DNA from: Actinomadura latina NBRC 106108
Lineage (GTDB): Bacteria > Actinomycetota > Actinomycetes > Streptosporangiales > Streptosporangiaceae
NCBI RefSeq assembly: GCF_001552195.1
Contig: NZ_BCQS01000019.1
Coordinates: 184,669 to 248,668 of the forward strand
Reading direction: 5' to 3'
DNA: 64,000 nucleotides
Below the pieces are notes generated by a model. That model was not told the origin of the DNA and did not search any database. It saw nothing but the letters and a program-made list of their open reading frames with translations. The first letter of the stretch is position 1; every line of letters starts with the position of its first letter. Positions 50,426-59,171 of this stretch are shown piece after piece. Both the position numbers and the translations under genes were made by a program.

Positions 50426-50442
50426 TCACCCTCAGCGGGTGA
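50426..50442. promoter_or_regulatory. Palindromic operator candidate, TCACCC-N5-GGGTGA (copy C)
   Basis: TCACCCTCAGCGGGTGA lies between the divergent radical-SAM remnant and the HdeD-family gene. A half-site TCACCC follows at 50460-50465. Confidence 0.55.
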
Positions 50443-50590
50443 ACCGGATAGCACCTCCATCACCCGCGGTGGAGGATGCGGTCCGACCTGCCCGAACGGT
50501 GTCATTTCGATACAGGGCCCGTCCGGGACGCGTAAGCCGTCCGGGAGGCCGGGAAACCAGACGTAATACGTCAACATGGGAGGAGCGACG

Positions 50591-51214
50591 ATGTCGACGA
50601 CATCTCCGAGGACGGGCGGAACCGTCCCTGGTCGCGGGCAGGGCACGACGCTCACGCACATGGTGAACGAGCACCAGGCGATGGCCCTGACCCTCGGCGG
50701 CATCTCATTCTTGCTGGGCGTCGTCGTCGTGGCCTGGCCCGGTGTCACCGTCAGCGTGCTGGCCGTGCTCATCGGGCTCCAGCTCATCATCAACGGCGTC
50801 GTCCGGATCGCGCAGTCGGTCACCGGCGGCCTCACCGCCGGCACCCGTACCCTCATGGCCGTCCTCGGGGTCCTCTCGCTCTCGATCGGCGTCCTCGCCA
50901 TGCGCCACCTGTTCCAGACCGTCGCCGTGCTCGCGGTGCTGTTCGGTATGTTCTGGCTGATCGGAGGCATCATCGAAGCCATCGCCGTGCTCTCGGACAG
51001 GGAGCGGCCCGGCCGCGGCCCCGAACTGCTCCTGGCCGGCCTTTCGGTGGCCGCCGGAATCATCGTCCTGGCCTACCCGGCGGCCAGTCTCGTGGCCCTG
51101 ACCTGGCTGTTCGGTCTTTGGTTGATCACTTGGGGGATCATCAGCGTCCTCGTCACCCTCGGGATCCGGCACGCCGACAAGCAGGCGCACCCGCACGGTG
51201 ACGCCGCACGGTGA
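50591..51214 (+). CDS. HdeD-family (DUF308) membrane protein
   Basis: The 207-residue protein has six predicted membrane helices arranged as three DUF308-like pairs. Characteristic parts are ALTLGGISFLLGVVVVAWPGV near residue 31, IGLQLIINGVVRIAQ and VLFGMFWLIGGIIEAIAVLSDR. HdeD proteins are linked to acid or general stress tolerance. The ATG follows GGGAGGAG. Palindrome copy C lies about 150 bp upstream. A short copy-like repeat (GTGACGCCGCACG) lies across the stop codon. Confidence 0.9.
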   Translation: MSTTSPRTGGTVPGRGQGTTLTHMVNEHQAMALTLGGISFLLGVVVVAWPGVTVSVLAVLIGLQLIINGVVRIAQSVTGGLTAGTRTLMAVLGVLSLSIGVLAMRHLFQTVAVLAVLFGMFWLIGGIIEAIAVLSDRERPGRGPELLLAGLSVAAGIIVLAYPAASLVALTWLFGLWLITWGIISVLVTLGIRHADKQAHPHGDAAR

Positions 51215-51282
51215 CGCCGCACGGTGACGCCCCCGGAAACGATGGCTCCGCGCCGGACGGGGCGAGAGGAGACGACGGACCG

Positions 51283-51519
51283 ATGTCGCGCAACGGCGCA
51301 CCGCAGGCGGGGTGCGACTACGAGATAAGGATCAACGGCCGGGTGGGCGAATCGCTCCGGCTCGCCTTCGAGGAACTCAGCATCACGCTCAACCCGGCCG
51401 AGACGGTGCTGTGCGGCCGGGGATTGGATCAGGCGGCCCTGTACGGAATCCTGGACCGGATCCAGGCGCTCGGATTCGAGCTGATCGAAATTCGCCGGCT
51501 CCCGCCCGCCCCGCCATGA
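51283..51519 (+). CDS. Small conserved-looking protein, unknown function
   Basis: The 78-residue protein has a compact alpha-beta look: YEIRINGRVGESLRLAFEEL, then ETVLCGRGLDQAALYGILDR and IQALGFELIEIRRL. The pattern (strand, helix, strand, helix, strand) and the R-x-x-G-L-D-Q-A-A-L-Y-G-I motif recall small actinomycete proteins that I have seen annotated only as hypothetical. AGAGGAGA lies 11 bp before the ATG. It converges with the LuxR-type gene. Confidence 0.7.
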   Translation: MSRNGAPQAGCDYEIRINGRVGESLRLAFEELSITLNPAETVLCGRGLDQAALYGILDRIQALGFELIEIRRLPPAPP

Positions 51520-51566
51520 TCCCGGGTCCCCCGCCATGATCCCGGGTCCGGCCCGCCGGGACGGGA

Positions 51567-54221
51567 TCACAGCAGCCGGTACCGACGTGCGCGGCGGACC
51601 GCCTCGCCCCGGCGGGTCACCGCGAGCTTTCGGTAGATGTTCTTCAGGTGGGTCTTCACGGTGTTGACCGAGATGTACATCTCGGTGGCTATCTCGTCCG
51701 TGGTCAGCATCCTGGAGAGCAGGGTCAGCACCTCCAGTTCCCGCTTGCTCAGCCGGGCCATGATGGCGGGGGCGGCGGCATCTCCGGCATCGGGGTTCCC
51801 TCCCAGGCCGAGCGGCCGGAGGAACCGGCGGTGCGGCCGCAGAAGCTCCGGATCATGGCGCAGCACGGGAAGCAGCCAGCTCCGGGCCCCGGCGAACGGC
51901 AGCCCGATCTTCTCGCGTTCTCCCAGGCGCAGCGCGCGCTCCAGCGAGCGGCGGCCCCGGGAGCGGTCTTCCGCCCGGTAGGCCAGGCAGGCGTCGAGCA
52001 GCCATGCCTCCACCCGGACCGCGGCCGGGGCGGACGGCTCCATCAGCACGGGGCGGACCGCCCGGGACGCCGCCGCCGGGTGCCGCTCGTGCAGGTGGAC
52101 GCGGGCCCGCGCGACCGCGCCCTCGGCACCGCCGGCCTCACGGGCGGCATCCATCGCCTCCGCCGGCGCATCGTCCGCAAGGTGCGCCTCGGCCTCGGCC
52201 AGCCGCACCCTGCGCCGGAACCACGGCGTGCCGGCGGCGTCGCCGCCGATGGCGCCCAGCACGGTCAGTGCCCGATCGGGCCGGCCGGCGGCCACGTCCA
52301 GGCGGGCGGCGAGCAGGTCGTGCAGAGCGGCGAGGAGAGCGTCGGGAGACTCGGCGTTGGCCACCCGGGCCTTGTCCAGTTCGTCCCGCGCCTCGTCCAG
52401 GCGAACCTCCTCCAGGGCCACCCAAGCGCAGGCGAGATGGACCGCCGCGACCCGCTGCCCCGCGGGCCCGGTGGAGACCTCGGGCAAATGCGCCGCCGCC
52501 GAGATCAGCCGGGACGCCCGGCGGAGGCCGCCTTGGAGCGCACCCGCCAGCGCGAGAGCGCCCAGGCACCGGCGCCGCTGAAGATCGCCGCCGGTCTCCG
52601 CGGCGGGCAGGGCGCGTTCGAACTCCCTCTCGGCCCGGCCGGGCCGGCCGGCGCGCAACTCCAGGAGGCCATGCGCGTAGCCGACCAGGGCCTCCAGCTC
52701 TGGAAGGTCGTGCGACGACCCGTGCGGCAGGGCGTCCAGCCACCGGTCCAGGTCGTGGACGAGATCGCGAAGGTTCTGCTGCCGCTCCGGGCAGGCGGCG
52801 ACGAGCCTGATCAGTCCCGCCGCCAGCCGCGCCGGGATCGCCCTGTCGCCCGGCAGGTCCGCCAGGAGGCGCTCCGCGCGGGTCAGGTGCGCGGCGCGGG
52901 CCGCGTCGTCTCCCCCGTCCAGCGATACCGCGGCGGCCACGAGGTGCGCTTCGGGTTCGGCCGCTCCGGTAAGGGCTCGGTCCGGGAGATCGCCGAGGAG
53001 AGGGACGAGCGTCCGTCCGTCCGACAGGCCGAGCACGCGGCCGATCGCCAGGCCGTCGACGATGAGCCGGGCGGCATAGGCCGGGTCTCCGGCCAGCACG
53101 GCGTGCCGGGCGGCCTCCTCGAGCGCCCCGGTACGGCTGAACCATTCCGCCGCGCGCCGGTGCAGCGAGGCCGCGTCCGCCGGCTGCTCTTGGCGCAGCG
53201 TCAGGTTCAGTGCCGCACCGAGCAGCGAGTGGAAGCGGTACCACCCATGGTCCAACGGCAAGACGAAGGCGTTCTCGCGCACCAGGCTCGCGAACAGCTC
53301 ACCCGCGTCCGGCCCGGCGAGCTCTGCCGCCAGTTCCGCGTCGAAGCGATCCAAGACGCTGAGGCTGAGCAGCAGCCGGCGGACCGCGGCGGGCTGCACG
53401 TCCAGCACCTCCGCGACGAGGTAATCGACGACGGCGTGGTCGTCCCCGGCGAACGCGGCGGCGAAGCCGTCGGGATCGGGATGGCCCTCCATCGTCATGG
53501 CGGCAAGCCGCAGACCGGCCGCCCATCCTTCGGTCCGCTCCCGCAGAGCGCCGACCGACGCCGGAGTCACCGAAACCCCGTGGTGGGCGAGCAGTGCGCG
53601 GGTCTCGTCGTCATCGAAGGCCAGATCCGCGCTCCGGATCTCGACGAGTTCGCCGGTCAGCCGGTAGCGGTGCAGAGGAAGCGGCGGGTCGGTCCGGGAG
53701 ATCAGCACCAGCCGCAGCACCGGACCGGCCCCCTTGAGGACGCGGGCCACGTCGCGAGCCAGGTCGGAGCCGGCCGGCGGGCGGAAGTCGTCCAGTACGA
53801 GGACGACCGGGGACGCGCGGCCGGACAGGGCCAACATGAGTCGCGCGTGGAAGATGTCGTGGCCGCGCTCCGAAGGCCGAGGGACATCGGCCACTCCCGC
53901 CTGCCCCAGCGCCGCTGCCACGAGACTCCAGAACGCAGCCGGACGGTAGTCCGACTCGTCCAGGGAGACCCAGGCGACCGGCCCGGGCCTGCGGCCCATG
54001 GTCGCCCACGAGGCGGCGGCGACCGATTTGCCCGCCCCGGGAGGCCCCGTCACGACCGTGAGCGGCCCCCGTGTGCCCTTTTCGAGCCGTTCCATCAAGC
54101 GATACCGGGTGATGAACCAGCTGCGGCGGGCGGGCACGCGCACCTTCGCCCTGGAGAGCGGCAACGGTGCCCTCGGACGCTCGCGACCGGGAGCCGGATC
54201 TCGCGGCAAGGCTTCGTTCAT
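51567..54221 (-). CDS. MalT-type LAL LuxR regulator
   Basis: This 884-residue regulator has a P-loop ATPase domain (Walker A VVTGPPGAGKS near residue 59; AWVSLDESDYRP; VVLVLDDFRPP), the MalT-like segment LRERTEGWAAGLRLAAM, a long helical-repeat middle and a C-terminal LuxR HTH (LSKRELEVLTLLSRMLTTDEIA; SVNTVKTHLKNIYRKL). The start at 54221 follows GGGGGAG. It is divergent from the lipid-kinase-like gene, and a long inverted repeat lies between them. The inducer is unknown. Confidence 0.93.
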   Translation of the reverse strand: MNEALPRDPAPGRERPRAPLPLSRAKVRVPARRSWFITRYRLMERLEKGTRGPLTVVTGPPGAGKSVAAASWATMGRRPGPVAWVSLDESDYRPAAFWSLVAAALGQAGVADVPRPSERGHDIFHARLMLALSGRASPVVLVLDDFRPPAGSDLARDVARVLKGAGPVLRLVLISRTDPPLPLHRYRLTGELVEIRSADLAFDDDETRALLAHHGVSVTPASVGALRERTEGWAAGLRLAAMTMEGHPDPDGFAAAFAGDDHAVVDYLVAEVLDVQPAAVRRLLLSLSVLDRFDAELAAELAGPDAGELFASLVRENAFVLPLDHGWYRFHSLLGAALNLTLRQEQPADAASLHRRAAEWFSRTGALEEAARHAVLAGDPAYAARLIVDGLAIGRVLGLSDGRTLVPLLGDLPDRALTGAAEPEAHLVAAAVSLDGGDDAARAAHLTRAERLLADLPGDRAIPARLAAGLIRLVAACPERQQNLRDLVHDLDRWLDALPHGSSHDLPELEALVGYAHGLLELRAGRPGRAEREFERALPAAETGGDLQRRRCLGALALAGALQGGLRRASRLISAAAHLPEVSTGPAGQRVAAVHLACAWVALEEVRLDEARDELDKARVANAESPDALLAALHDLLAARLDVAAGRPDRALTVLGAIGGDAAGTPWFRRRVRLAEAEAHLADDAPAEAMDAAREAGGAEGAVARARVHLHERHPAAASRAVRPVLMEPSAPAAVRVEAWLLDACLAYRAEDRSRGRRSLERALRLGEREKIGLPFAGARSWLLPVLRHDPELLRPHRRFLRPLGLGGNPDAGDAAAPAIMARLSKRELEVLTLLSRMLTTDEIATEMYISVNTVKTHLKNIYRKLAVTRRGEAVRRARRYRLL

Positions 54222-54412
54222 GATGCTCCCCCCACTCGCGAGAGGCTCGCACAAGAAATGAAATAGCGACAAATTTGCATATAACGGTACCTGGCGAAAT
54301 CTTTGCGCTTATCTACGACAAAGCTATAAATATGGAAAGAGGGGCGGGCTTCACCACGGATCGCTCGCCGCCGACTTCTCCGAGCACGGCCGCCAGATGC
54401 ACCGCCGCCCGC

Positions 54413-54457
54413 CCGCCGTGACGGCATCACCCGGATGAGGTGATGCCGTCACGGCGG
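54413..54457. repeat. Long inverted repeat (19-bp arms, 7-bp centre)
   Basis: The arms at 54413-54431 and 54439-54457 are exact reverse complements, with GTGACGGCATCACC on the left and GGTGATGCCGTCAC on the right, around CGGATGA. It ends 20 bp before the lipid-kinase-like start, so in RNA it would form a very stable hairpin next to the ribosome site. It may also be an operator for the divergent regulator gene. Confidence 0.85.
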
Positions 54458-54477
54458 CGGCGCGATGGCATAGGGGC

Positions 54478-55590
54478 GTGACCCACCACCCCGACCGGCG
54501 ATGGACGGCCGGCCTCTGCCTGGCATTCGGGGCCCTGGCCGTGCTGACGCTGCTGCTCGCCGCCGGCTTCAGAAGCATCACGCTGCTCGCGGCCGGGACG
54601 CTGGCCTTGGCCGTCACCGTGGTCGCGCTCTGGTGGGCCCTGACGCACCGCGGTCTGGTCCGGTTCCTGTCCGGCATCCTGGCCGTCGCCGCACCCGTCG
54701 CCGCTGCGATGTACTACATCGCCATGGGTCTGTTGTGGGCCGTCCTGCTGTCCGCCGCCCTCTGGACCCTCACCGTGCTGACCGGACGGGCCGCGCTCTC
54801 AGCCGGCACCCCGGCGACCGTCCCCGCCCCCGCGCCGCCCGCACGGCGTCCGGTGGTCTTCATGAATCCGCGATCCGGCGGCGGGAAGGTCGAGCGGTTC
54901 CACCTGGCCGACAAGGCACGTGGACTGGGCGCGGACGTCGTGCTGCTCGACCCCGCACACCCCGCGGGCGTCGCCGCACTCGCCGCCGAAGCCGTGGCCG
55001 CCGGCGCCGACCTGCTCGGCGTCGCCGGAGGGGACGGCACACAGGCACTCGTCGCCGGCGCCTACGCGGCGATCGTGCGGAGTCCGGCGTACCGCGACGG
55101 CAAGGTCCGCACCAGCCTGCAACTGCTCCCCGAACTGCTGACCCACCATCAGGGACCACGCCTGAGCGTCCGCGCCGGCAACGTGCTCATCGAAGCTCCG
55201 CAGGCCCTCCTCGTCAGCAACAACCCCTACCAGGGCGGCGACCCGTCAGGGTTCGGGCGCCGTGAGCGGCTGGACGCAGGCGTCCTCGGCGTTCTGGCCG
55301 TCACCGTGGACAGCGCGGCACAGGCCGCCGGACTGCTGCGGGGCCGGCACGGCCCCGGCCTCTCCATGCTGACGGCGAGCGAAGTCGTCATCGACTCCGA
55401 GTGCGGCGAGATACCCGTCGGCGTCGACGGCGAAGCGCTCACCCTGCCGACCCCCGTCATCTGTGGAATCCAACCGGGCGGGCTTCGCGTCCGGGTGCCG
55501 CGCGACCACCGCATGACGCCACCGCCCAGACCCCGACTGGACTGGCGGAGGCTGTCCCACCTGGCCTTTTCCCACGGTCGCAGTGTGTGA
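54478..55590 (+). CDS. Diacylglycerol/lipid-kinase-like membrane protein with an internal deletion
   Basis: The 370-residue product has four membrane helices in the first 100 residues, then a DAGK-type catalytic domain with VVFMNPRSGGGKVERF near residue 127 and GVAGGDGTQALVAG near 180. Directly after that it continues with AYAAIVRSPAYRD, which in relatives lies about 70-80 residues later. The missing part normally holds the PxGTRNHFA motif and the NNASFG segment needed for catalysis. The frame is kept. The rest (VSNNPY, VPVGVDGEAL) is normal. The protein is probably inactive as a kinase, although it could still be made. Confidence 0.82.
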   Translation: MTHHPDRRWTAGLCLAFGALAVLTLLLAAGFRSITLLAAGTLALAVTVVALWWALTHRGLVRFLSGILAVAAPVAAAMYYIAMGLLWAVLLSAALWTLTVLTGRAALSAGTPATVPAPAPPARRPVVFMNPRSGGGKVERFHLADKARGLGADVVLLDPAHPAGVAALAAEAVAAGADLLGVAGGDGTQALVAGAYAAIVRSPAYRDGKVRTSLQLLPELLTHHQGPRLSVRAGNVLIEAPQALLVSNNPYQGGDPSGFGRRERLDAGVLGVLAVTVDSAAQAAGLLRGRHGPGLSMLTASEVVIDSECGEIPVGVDGEALTLPTPVICGIQPGGLRVRVPRDHRMTPPPRPRLDWRRLSHLAFSHGRSV

Positions 55591-56202
55591 GGTTACCGAG
55601 CGTGCCAGTCCCGGTCGAGGAGTCCGCGGCGGCAGGTCTGATCGCCGCCGGGTGCTGCGGGAGTTCGATGTCCCGGGTGGCGAGGGCGCGGAAGTCCCGC
55701 ACCACCCGGGTGATCTCCGCCCGATCGTCTCCCGGCATCAACGCGAAGGCGACCGTGTCCGCGAGGCCGGCCGCCAGTTCCCGGGCCTTCGGCCCGCGCA
55801 CGGCCATCACCACCGGCGTGCGCAGGGCGGCGCCGTCGAGACCACGCAGCGCCGTCACGGTCTCGCGCACCTGGGCCAGCCGCTCGCCCGGTGGGACGAC
55901 GGGCAGTCCCAGCTCGCGGAGCGAGGGTGGCCGCCACAGCCAGCGTGGGTTCCGGTTTGGGCGAGCACGGTGGCTGCCCGCCCTACTCCCCGGTCGGCAC
56001 CGCCGGTTGCCGCTGCGTTCGATGCCTGCGCCAAGAGCCCCAGACCGCACGCTCAGCTCTGCCGACAGGCGTGCGGCGAGAGGTTGCGGAAGCGGTGCCC
56101 GGTGACCGCTCACCTCTGAGTCACATCGTCGGAGGCTTCGATGCGGTCCGGGACGCGTTGGCGCACGTCGCGGTTGGATCTAGCACCTCGTAATCCCTGT
56201 GG
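55591..56202. other. Gene-poor stretch with an LLM gene fragment
   Basis: No intact gene is supported in these 612 bp. The central part is the duplicated LLM segment; 55960-56202 has no recognisable content beyond composition typical of the genome. Confidence 0.5.
55653..55960 (-). pseudogene. Scrambled LLM oxidoreductase fragment (copy 2 of the 269-bp repeat)
   Basis: Positions 55653-55921 are a 99% identical copy of the inside of the LLM gene at 25.3-26.1 kb. The next 40 bp encode PEPTLAVAATL in another frame, similar to PAPTLAVAAAL of the same family, but about 130-150 bp between the two parts are missing and the frame is broken. The other end turns into unrelated sequence. The combination suggests recombination between two LLM paralogues followed by deletion. 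Confidence 0.85.
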
Positions 56203-56970
56203 TCACCGCTCTTCGGGAGTGGCCTGGTGGGCGCGTGCGATGGGCATGTACGTCGGGGCTGCGTCTGTGGTCAGGAACGCCAGGACCATGGCGCGCACCG
56301 TTTCGGGGTGCTCCATCAGCAGCAGGTGGCTGGCGTTGGGCAGCACGGCCAGTTCGGCGGTGGGCAGCGCCCGGTAGAGCGCCACCGTGTGGTCGAGCGT
56401 GACCAGATCGTCGTCGCCGGTCATGATGAGGGTCCGGGCTGTCACTGCGCCCAGCTCGGCCGGGTCCAGGCCCGGCTCGGTCGCGGCCGCGTGCGCGATC
56501 TTGCCGATGACGACCGCGAAGTGGTCACGGCCGTCGGGCGACACCTCGGCGTAGGCGTCGACGAGTTCGGCGGGCATCTCGCCGTCCGCCGACGGCTTGA
56601 AGATCAGTCCGTCCAGGTCGTAGGCCGCGCTGACCAGGACGAGGCGTTCGACCAGGTCAGGGCGGCGCATCGCCACCCACAGCGCTACCGTCCCGCCGGC
56701 GCTGTAGCCCACCAGCCGGGCCGGGCCGCCGACCACCACCTGCTCCAAGAACGCGATCGTGTCCCGCACCATGAGCTCCATGGTGATCGGGCCGGGGGCG
56801 TCGGGCGTGCGGCCATGGCCGCGGCGGTCGGGCAGGTAGATCCTGAAGGTGTCGGCCAGCCCGTCGAGGTTGCCGGTGAAACAGCGGCTGTCGGTCAGCC
56901 CGCCGTGCAGGAGCACCACCGGGTCGCCCTCGCCGCGCTGGTCATGCCACATGGGAACGATGTCGGTCAT
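56203..56970 (-). CDS. Alpha/beta-hydrolase
   Basis: The 255-residue enzyme has the oxyanion segment VVLLHGGLTDSR near residue 18, the nucleophile elbow GYSAGG near 89, an acid in GDDDLVT near 189 and a catalytic His in NASHLLLMEHPE near 216. Length and motif order are typical of small esterases or haloperoxidase-like hydrolases; the substrate is unknown. It starts 3 bp after the SigG-type sigma factor gene, so both are in one operon. Confidence 0.92.
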   Translation of the reverse strand: MTDIVPMWHDQRGEGDPVVLLHGGLTDSRCFTGNLDGLADTFRIYLPDRRGHGRTPDAPGPITMELMVRDTIAFLEQVVVGGPARLVGYSAGGTVALWVAMRRPDLVERLVLVSAAYDLDGLIFKPSADGEMPAELVDAYAEVSPDGRDHFAVVIGKIAHAAATEPGLDPAELGAVTARTLIMTGDDDLVTLDHTVALYRALPTAELAVLPNASHLLLMEHPETVRAMVLAFLTTDAAPTYMPIARAHQATPEER

Positions 56971-56973
56971 GCT

Positions 56974-57912
56974 CTACATACGGGACGGCGGCGCCGTACT
57001 CATCGGCAATCCGAACAACTCGAACAGGGAAGGTTCGAGGCAGGTCGTCGTGCTGGTGATCAGTCCGTCGCGAGAATCGATGATGACCAGGCCGAACGCC
57101 TTCCCGTCGCGGTACTGCGCGAATGCCGGCGATCCGTTGGCCGCCGTACGGACCAGCCGGTCATCGGCGCAGGCACCGGCCGCGCCCAGCAGGGCGGCCC
57201 GGATCGTTTCCCGGCCGCTGAGCCACCACGCGAACGGCGGCATCGACATGGTGGCGTCCTGGTGGAGCAGCGACACCAGACCGTCGACGTCGTAGGCGGT
57301 GAACGCCTTGACGTACCGCTCGATCAGATCCTCGTCGACCTCGCCGCCCCCGCCCGTCGCGCGGCGTGCGGACATGGTGGCACGTGCTCGCTGCAGAGCA
57401 CTGTTGACCGCAGCCGGACTGGTGTCGAGCAGCCCGGCCACCTCCTCCGCCGACCAGCAGAGCACCTCACGCAGGATGAGGACGGCCCGCTGCCTCGGCG
57501 GCAGGGCCTGCAGGGCGGCGACGAACGCCAACCGGATCGTTTCGCGCCCGGCGGCCAGCTCGGCCGGATCGCCGTCAACGGGCAGCACAAGACGGTCGGG
57601 GACCGGCTGGACGAAGGCGGCGGCACCCAGCGGCGCGCCGAGGAAAGCGCCGGCGGGCGAGGACGGGCCGAGGTCCATCGCCAGCGCGCGCCGCTGGACA
57701 CTACGGGTCATGTCGAGGCAGACGTTGGTGGCGATCCTGTGCAACCAGGTGCGCAGACCGGCTTTGCGCTCATCGAAGCGATCGGCGTTCTTCCAGGCGC
57801 GGACCAGAGTCTCCTGAACGGCGTCCTCAGCCTCAGCGGCGCAGGCCAGCATGCGGTAGCAATAGCCGGTCAGGTCGACCCGGTGCGCTTCCAACCGCTC
57901 CGCGAAGACCAC
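56974..57912 (-). CDS. SigG-type ECF sigma factor with a SnoaL-like C-terminal domain
   Basis: The 312-residue protein has region 2 (GYCYRMLACAAEAEDAVQET, then LRTWLHRIATNVCLDMTR) and region 4 (ALQALPPRQRAVLILREVL, AEEVAGLLDTSPAAVNSALQRAR). A SnoaL-like domain of about 110 residues (YVKAFTAYDVDGLVSLLHQDA near residue 206) follows, typical of TIGR02960/SigG-like factors. Such factors lack a classical anti-sigma partner; the extra domain is thought to regulate them. The start is GTG. A hydrolase gene follows directly. Confidence 0.92.
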   Translation of the reverse strand: MVFAERLEAHRVDLTGYCYRMLACAAEAEDAVQETLVRAWKNADRFDERKAGLRTWLHRIATNVCLDMTRSVQRRALAMDLGPSSPAGAFLGAPLGAAAFVQPVPDRLVLPVDGDPAELAAGRETIRLAFVAALQALPPRQRAVLILREVLCWSAEEVAGLLDTSPAAVNSALQRARATMSARRATGGGGEVDEDLIERYVKAFTAYDVDGLVSLLHQDATMSMPPFAWWLSGRETIRAALLGAAGACADDRLVRTAANGSPAFAQYRDGKAFGLVIIDSRDGLITSTTTCLEPSLFELFGLPMSTAPPSRM

Positions 57913-57921
57913 GCACCCACA

Positions 57922-58761
57922 CTAATTCAGGATTTTGACCGGACCGAGCAGCAGCCGGCGGTCGTTGTACCAGCCGACCCATTCGACGATGGCGTACTCG
58001 ACCTGGTCTCGGGTGCGCCAGGTGCGGCGGTGGATCAGTTCGGTCTTGAAGGTGGCGTTCAGCGACTCGGCCATCGCGTTGTCATACGAATCGGCGACCG
58101 AGCCGACCGAGGCGGTCACGCCCGGGTCGGCCGGCCTGGTGGTTTAGCGGAAGCTGACGCACTGGCAGCCCCGGTCGGAGTGATGAATCAAGGTGCGCGG
58201 CCGCACTGGCCTTTCGCGGCCGCGTTGCCACAGCGCCATCTCCAGCGCGTCCAGCGGCAGGTCGGTACGCAGGTGATCGGCCAGTTGCCAGCCCACGATG
58301 CGGCGGGAGAAGGCGTCCAGCACGAACGCCACGTACACCCAGCCCTCCCAGGTGCGCACATAGGTGACGTCCGCCAGCCACGACCGGTCCGGGCGGTCGG
58401 CGGTGAACTGCCGGTTGACCAGGTCCGGCGGTCGTGGCGCCGTCTAGTCCGGGGTGGTGGTGCGTCGCCGGTCGCGGCGGTGCACGCCCTGCAGGCCGCG
58501 GGCGCGCATCAGCCGTTCCACCGTGCACCGCGCCACCTGCACGCCTTGTCGGCGCAGTTGCTTGTGCACCCGGTAGGCGCCATAGGTGCCGTGACTGGCC
58601 TGATGGACGTCGGTGATCTGCTTGATCAGCACCGCGTCGCGCTGGGCGCGGGCGGACGGCGGACGGCGGACGGCGGACGGCGGACGGCGTTTGCGGCCGT
58701 AGTAGGTGCCCGGGCACAGGTCCAAGACCCGGCACACCGGCACAGGCCCCGAAGCGGTCAC
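57922..58761 (-). pseudogene. IS3-family transposase orfB with two in-frame stops
   Basis: One reading frame carries the whole transposase: a helical start with SHGTYGAYRVHKQLRRQG, then the DDE domain with DRSWLADVTYVRTWEGW, VLDAFSRRIVGW, LIHHSDRGCQ and DSYDNAMAESLNATFKTELI. The frame is cut by a TAG at 58444-58446 and a TAA at 58144-58146. The end (WYNDRRLLLGPVKILN) has lost the usual RRLHSALGY motif. Five copies of a 7-bp unit lie near the start. It cannot make an active enzyme. Confidence 0.88.
58651..58685. repeat. Five tandem copies of GGCGGAC inside orfB
   Basis: The heptamer GGCGGAC is repeated five times without interruption. Three units add seven codons (P-S-A-V-R-R-P pattern on the minus strand), and a change by one unit would shift the frame, so this is a slippage-prone site. 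Confidence 0.9.
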
Positions 58762-58782
58762 GCAGGTGGTCGATCACTATGA

Positions 58783-59136
58783 CTACTTCGTCCGGGGCTG
58801 GCCGAGCTCGGCGGCGAAAAGCGCGGAGGCCGCTTTGAGGATCTCTGGCGCGCCTGAGCTCGTTGTTCTCCTTGCGCAGTCGCTTGAGCTCCTCACGCTC
58901 AGCACTGGTGAGCTGCTCAGGGCGCTGCCGGCGCCGGCCTGGGCCTGCCGCACCCAAGTGCGCAGGGCTTCGCGGTGGATGCCCAGATCGGCCGCGATCT
59001 GGGCGATCGGCCGATCGGACTCCAACGCCAGCCGGACGGCCCGGTCCCGCAGCTCCTGGGGTATTTGCGTGGTACTGCCATCGCGGGGATTCTCCTCCCT
59101 GCCAGCCAAGATCATGACTGGCTTGGAGGACTTCAC
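58783..59136 (-). pseudogene. IS3-family orfA with two compensating frameshifts
   Basis: The start (ELRDRAVRLALESDRPIAQI, HREALRTWVRQAQA) and the end (EILKAASALFAAEL) are in one frame, but the leucine-zipper part between them (RPEQLTSAEREELKRLRKEN) is readable only in another frame. This means one base was lost and another shift restored the frame. The HTH is intact; the zipper needed for dimerisation is not. Confidence 0.85.
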
Positions 59137-59171
59137 CGAACCCGGTGGGCTTCACGGCTGGTCGACTGAGC

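Larger units (their letters stand above)
57922..59140 (-). mobile_element. Decayed IS3-family insertion sequence
   Basis: orfA and orfB of an IS3-type element are recognisable but both are broken: two compensating frameshifts in orfA, two in-frame stops and an altered end in orfB. Terminal inverted repeats and a target duplication could not be identified, so the borders are approximate. It lies between the SigG operon and an IS5-type remnant, forming a small insertion hotspot. Confidence 0.85.
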
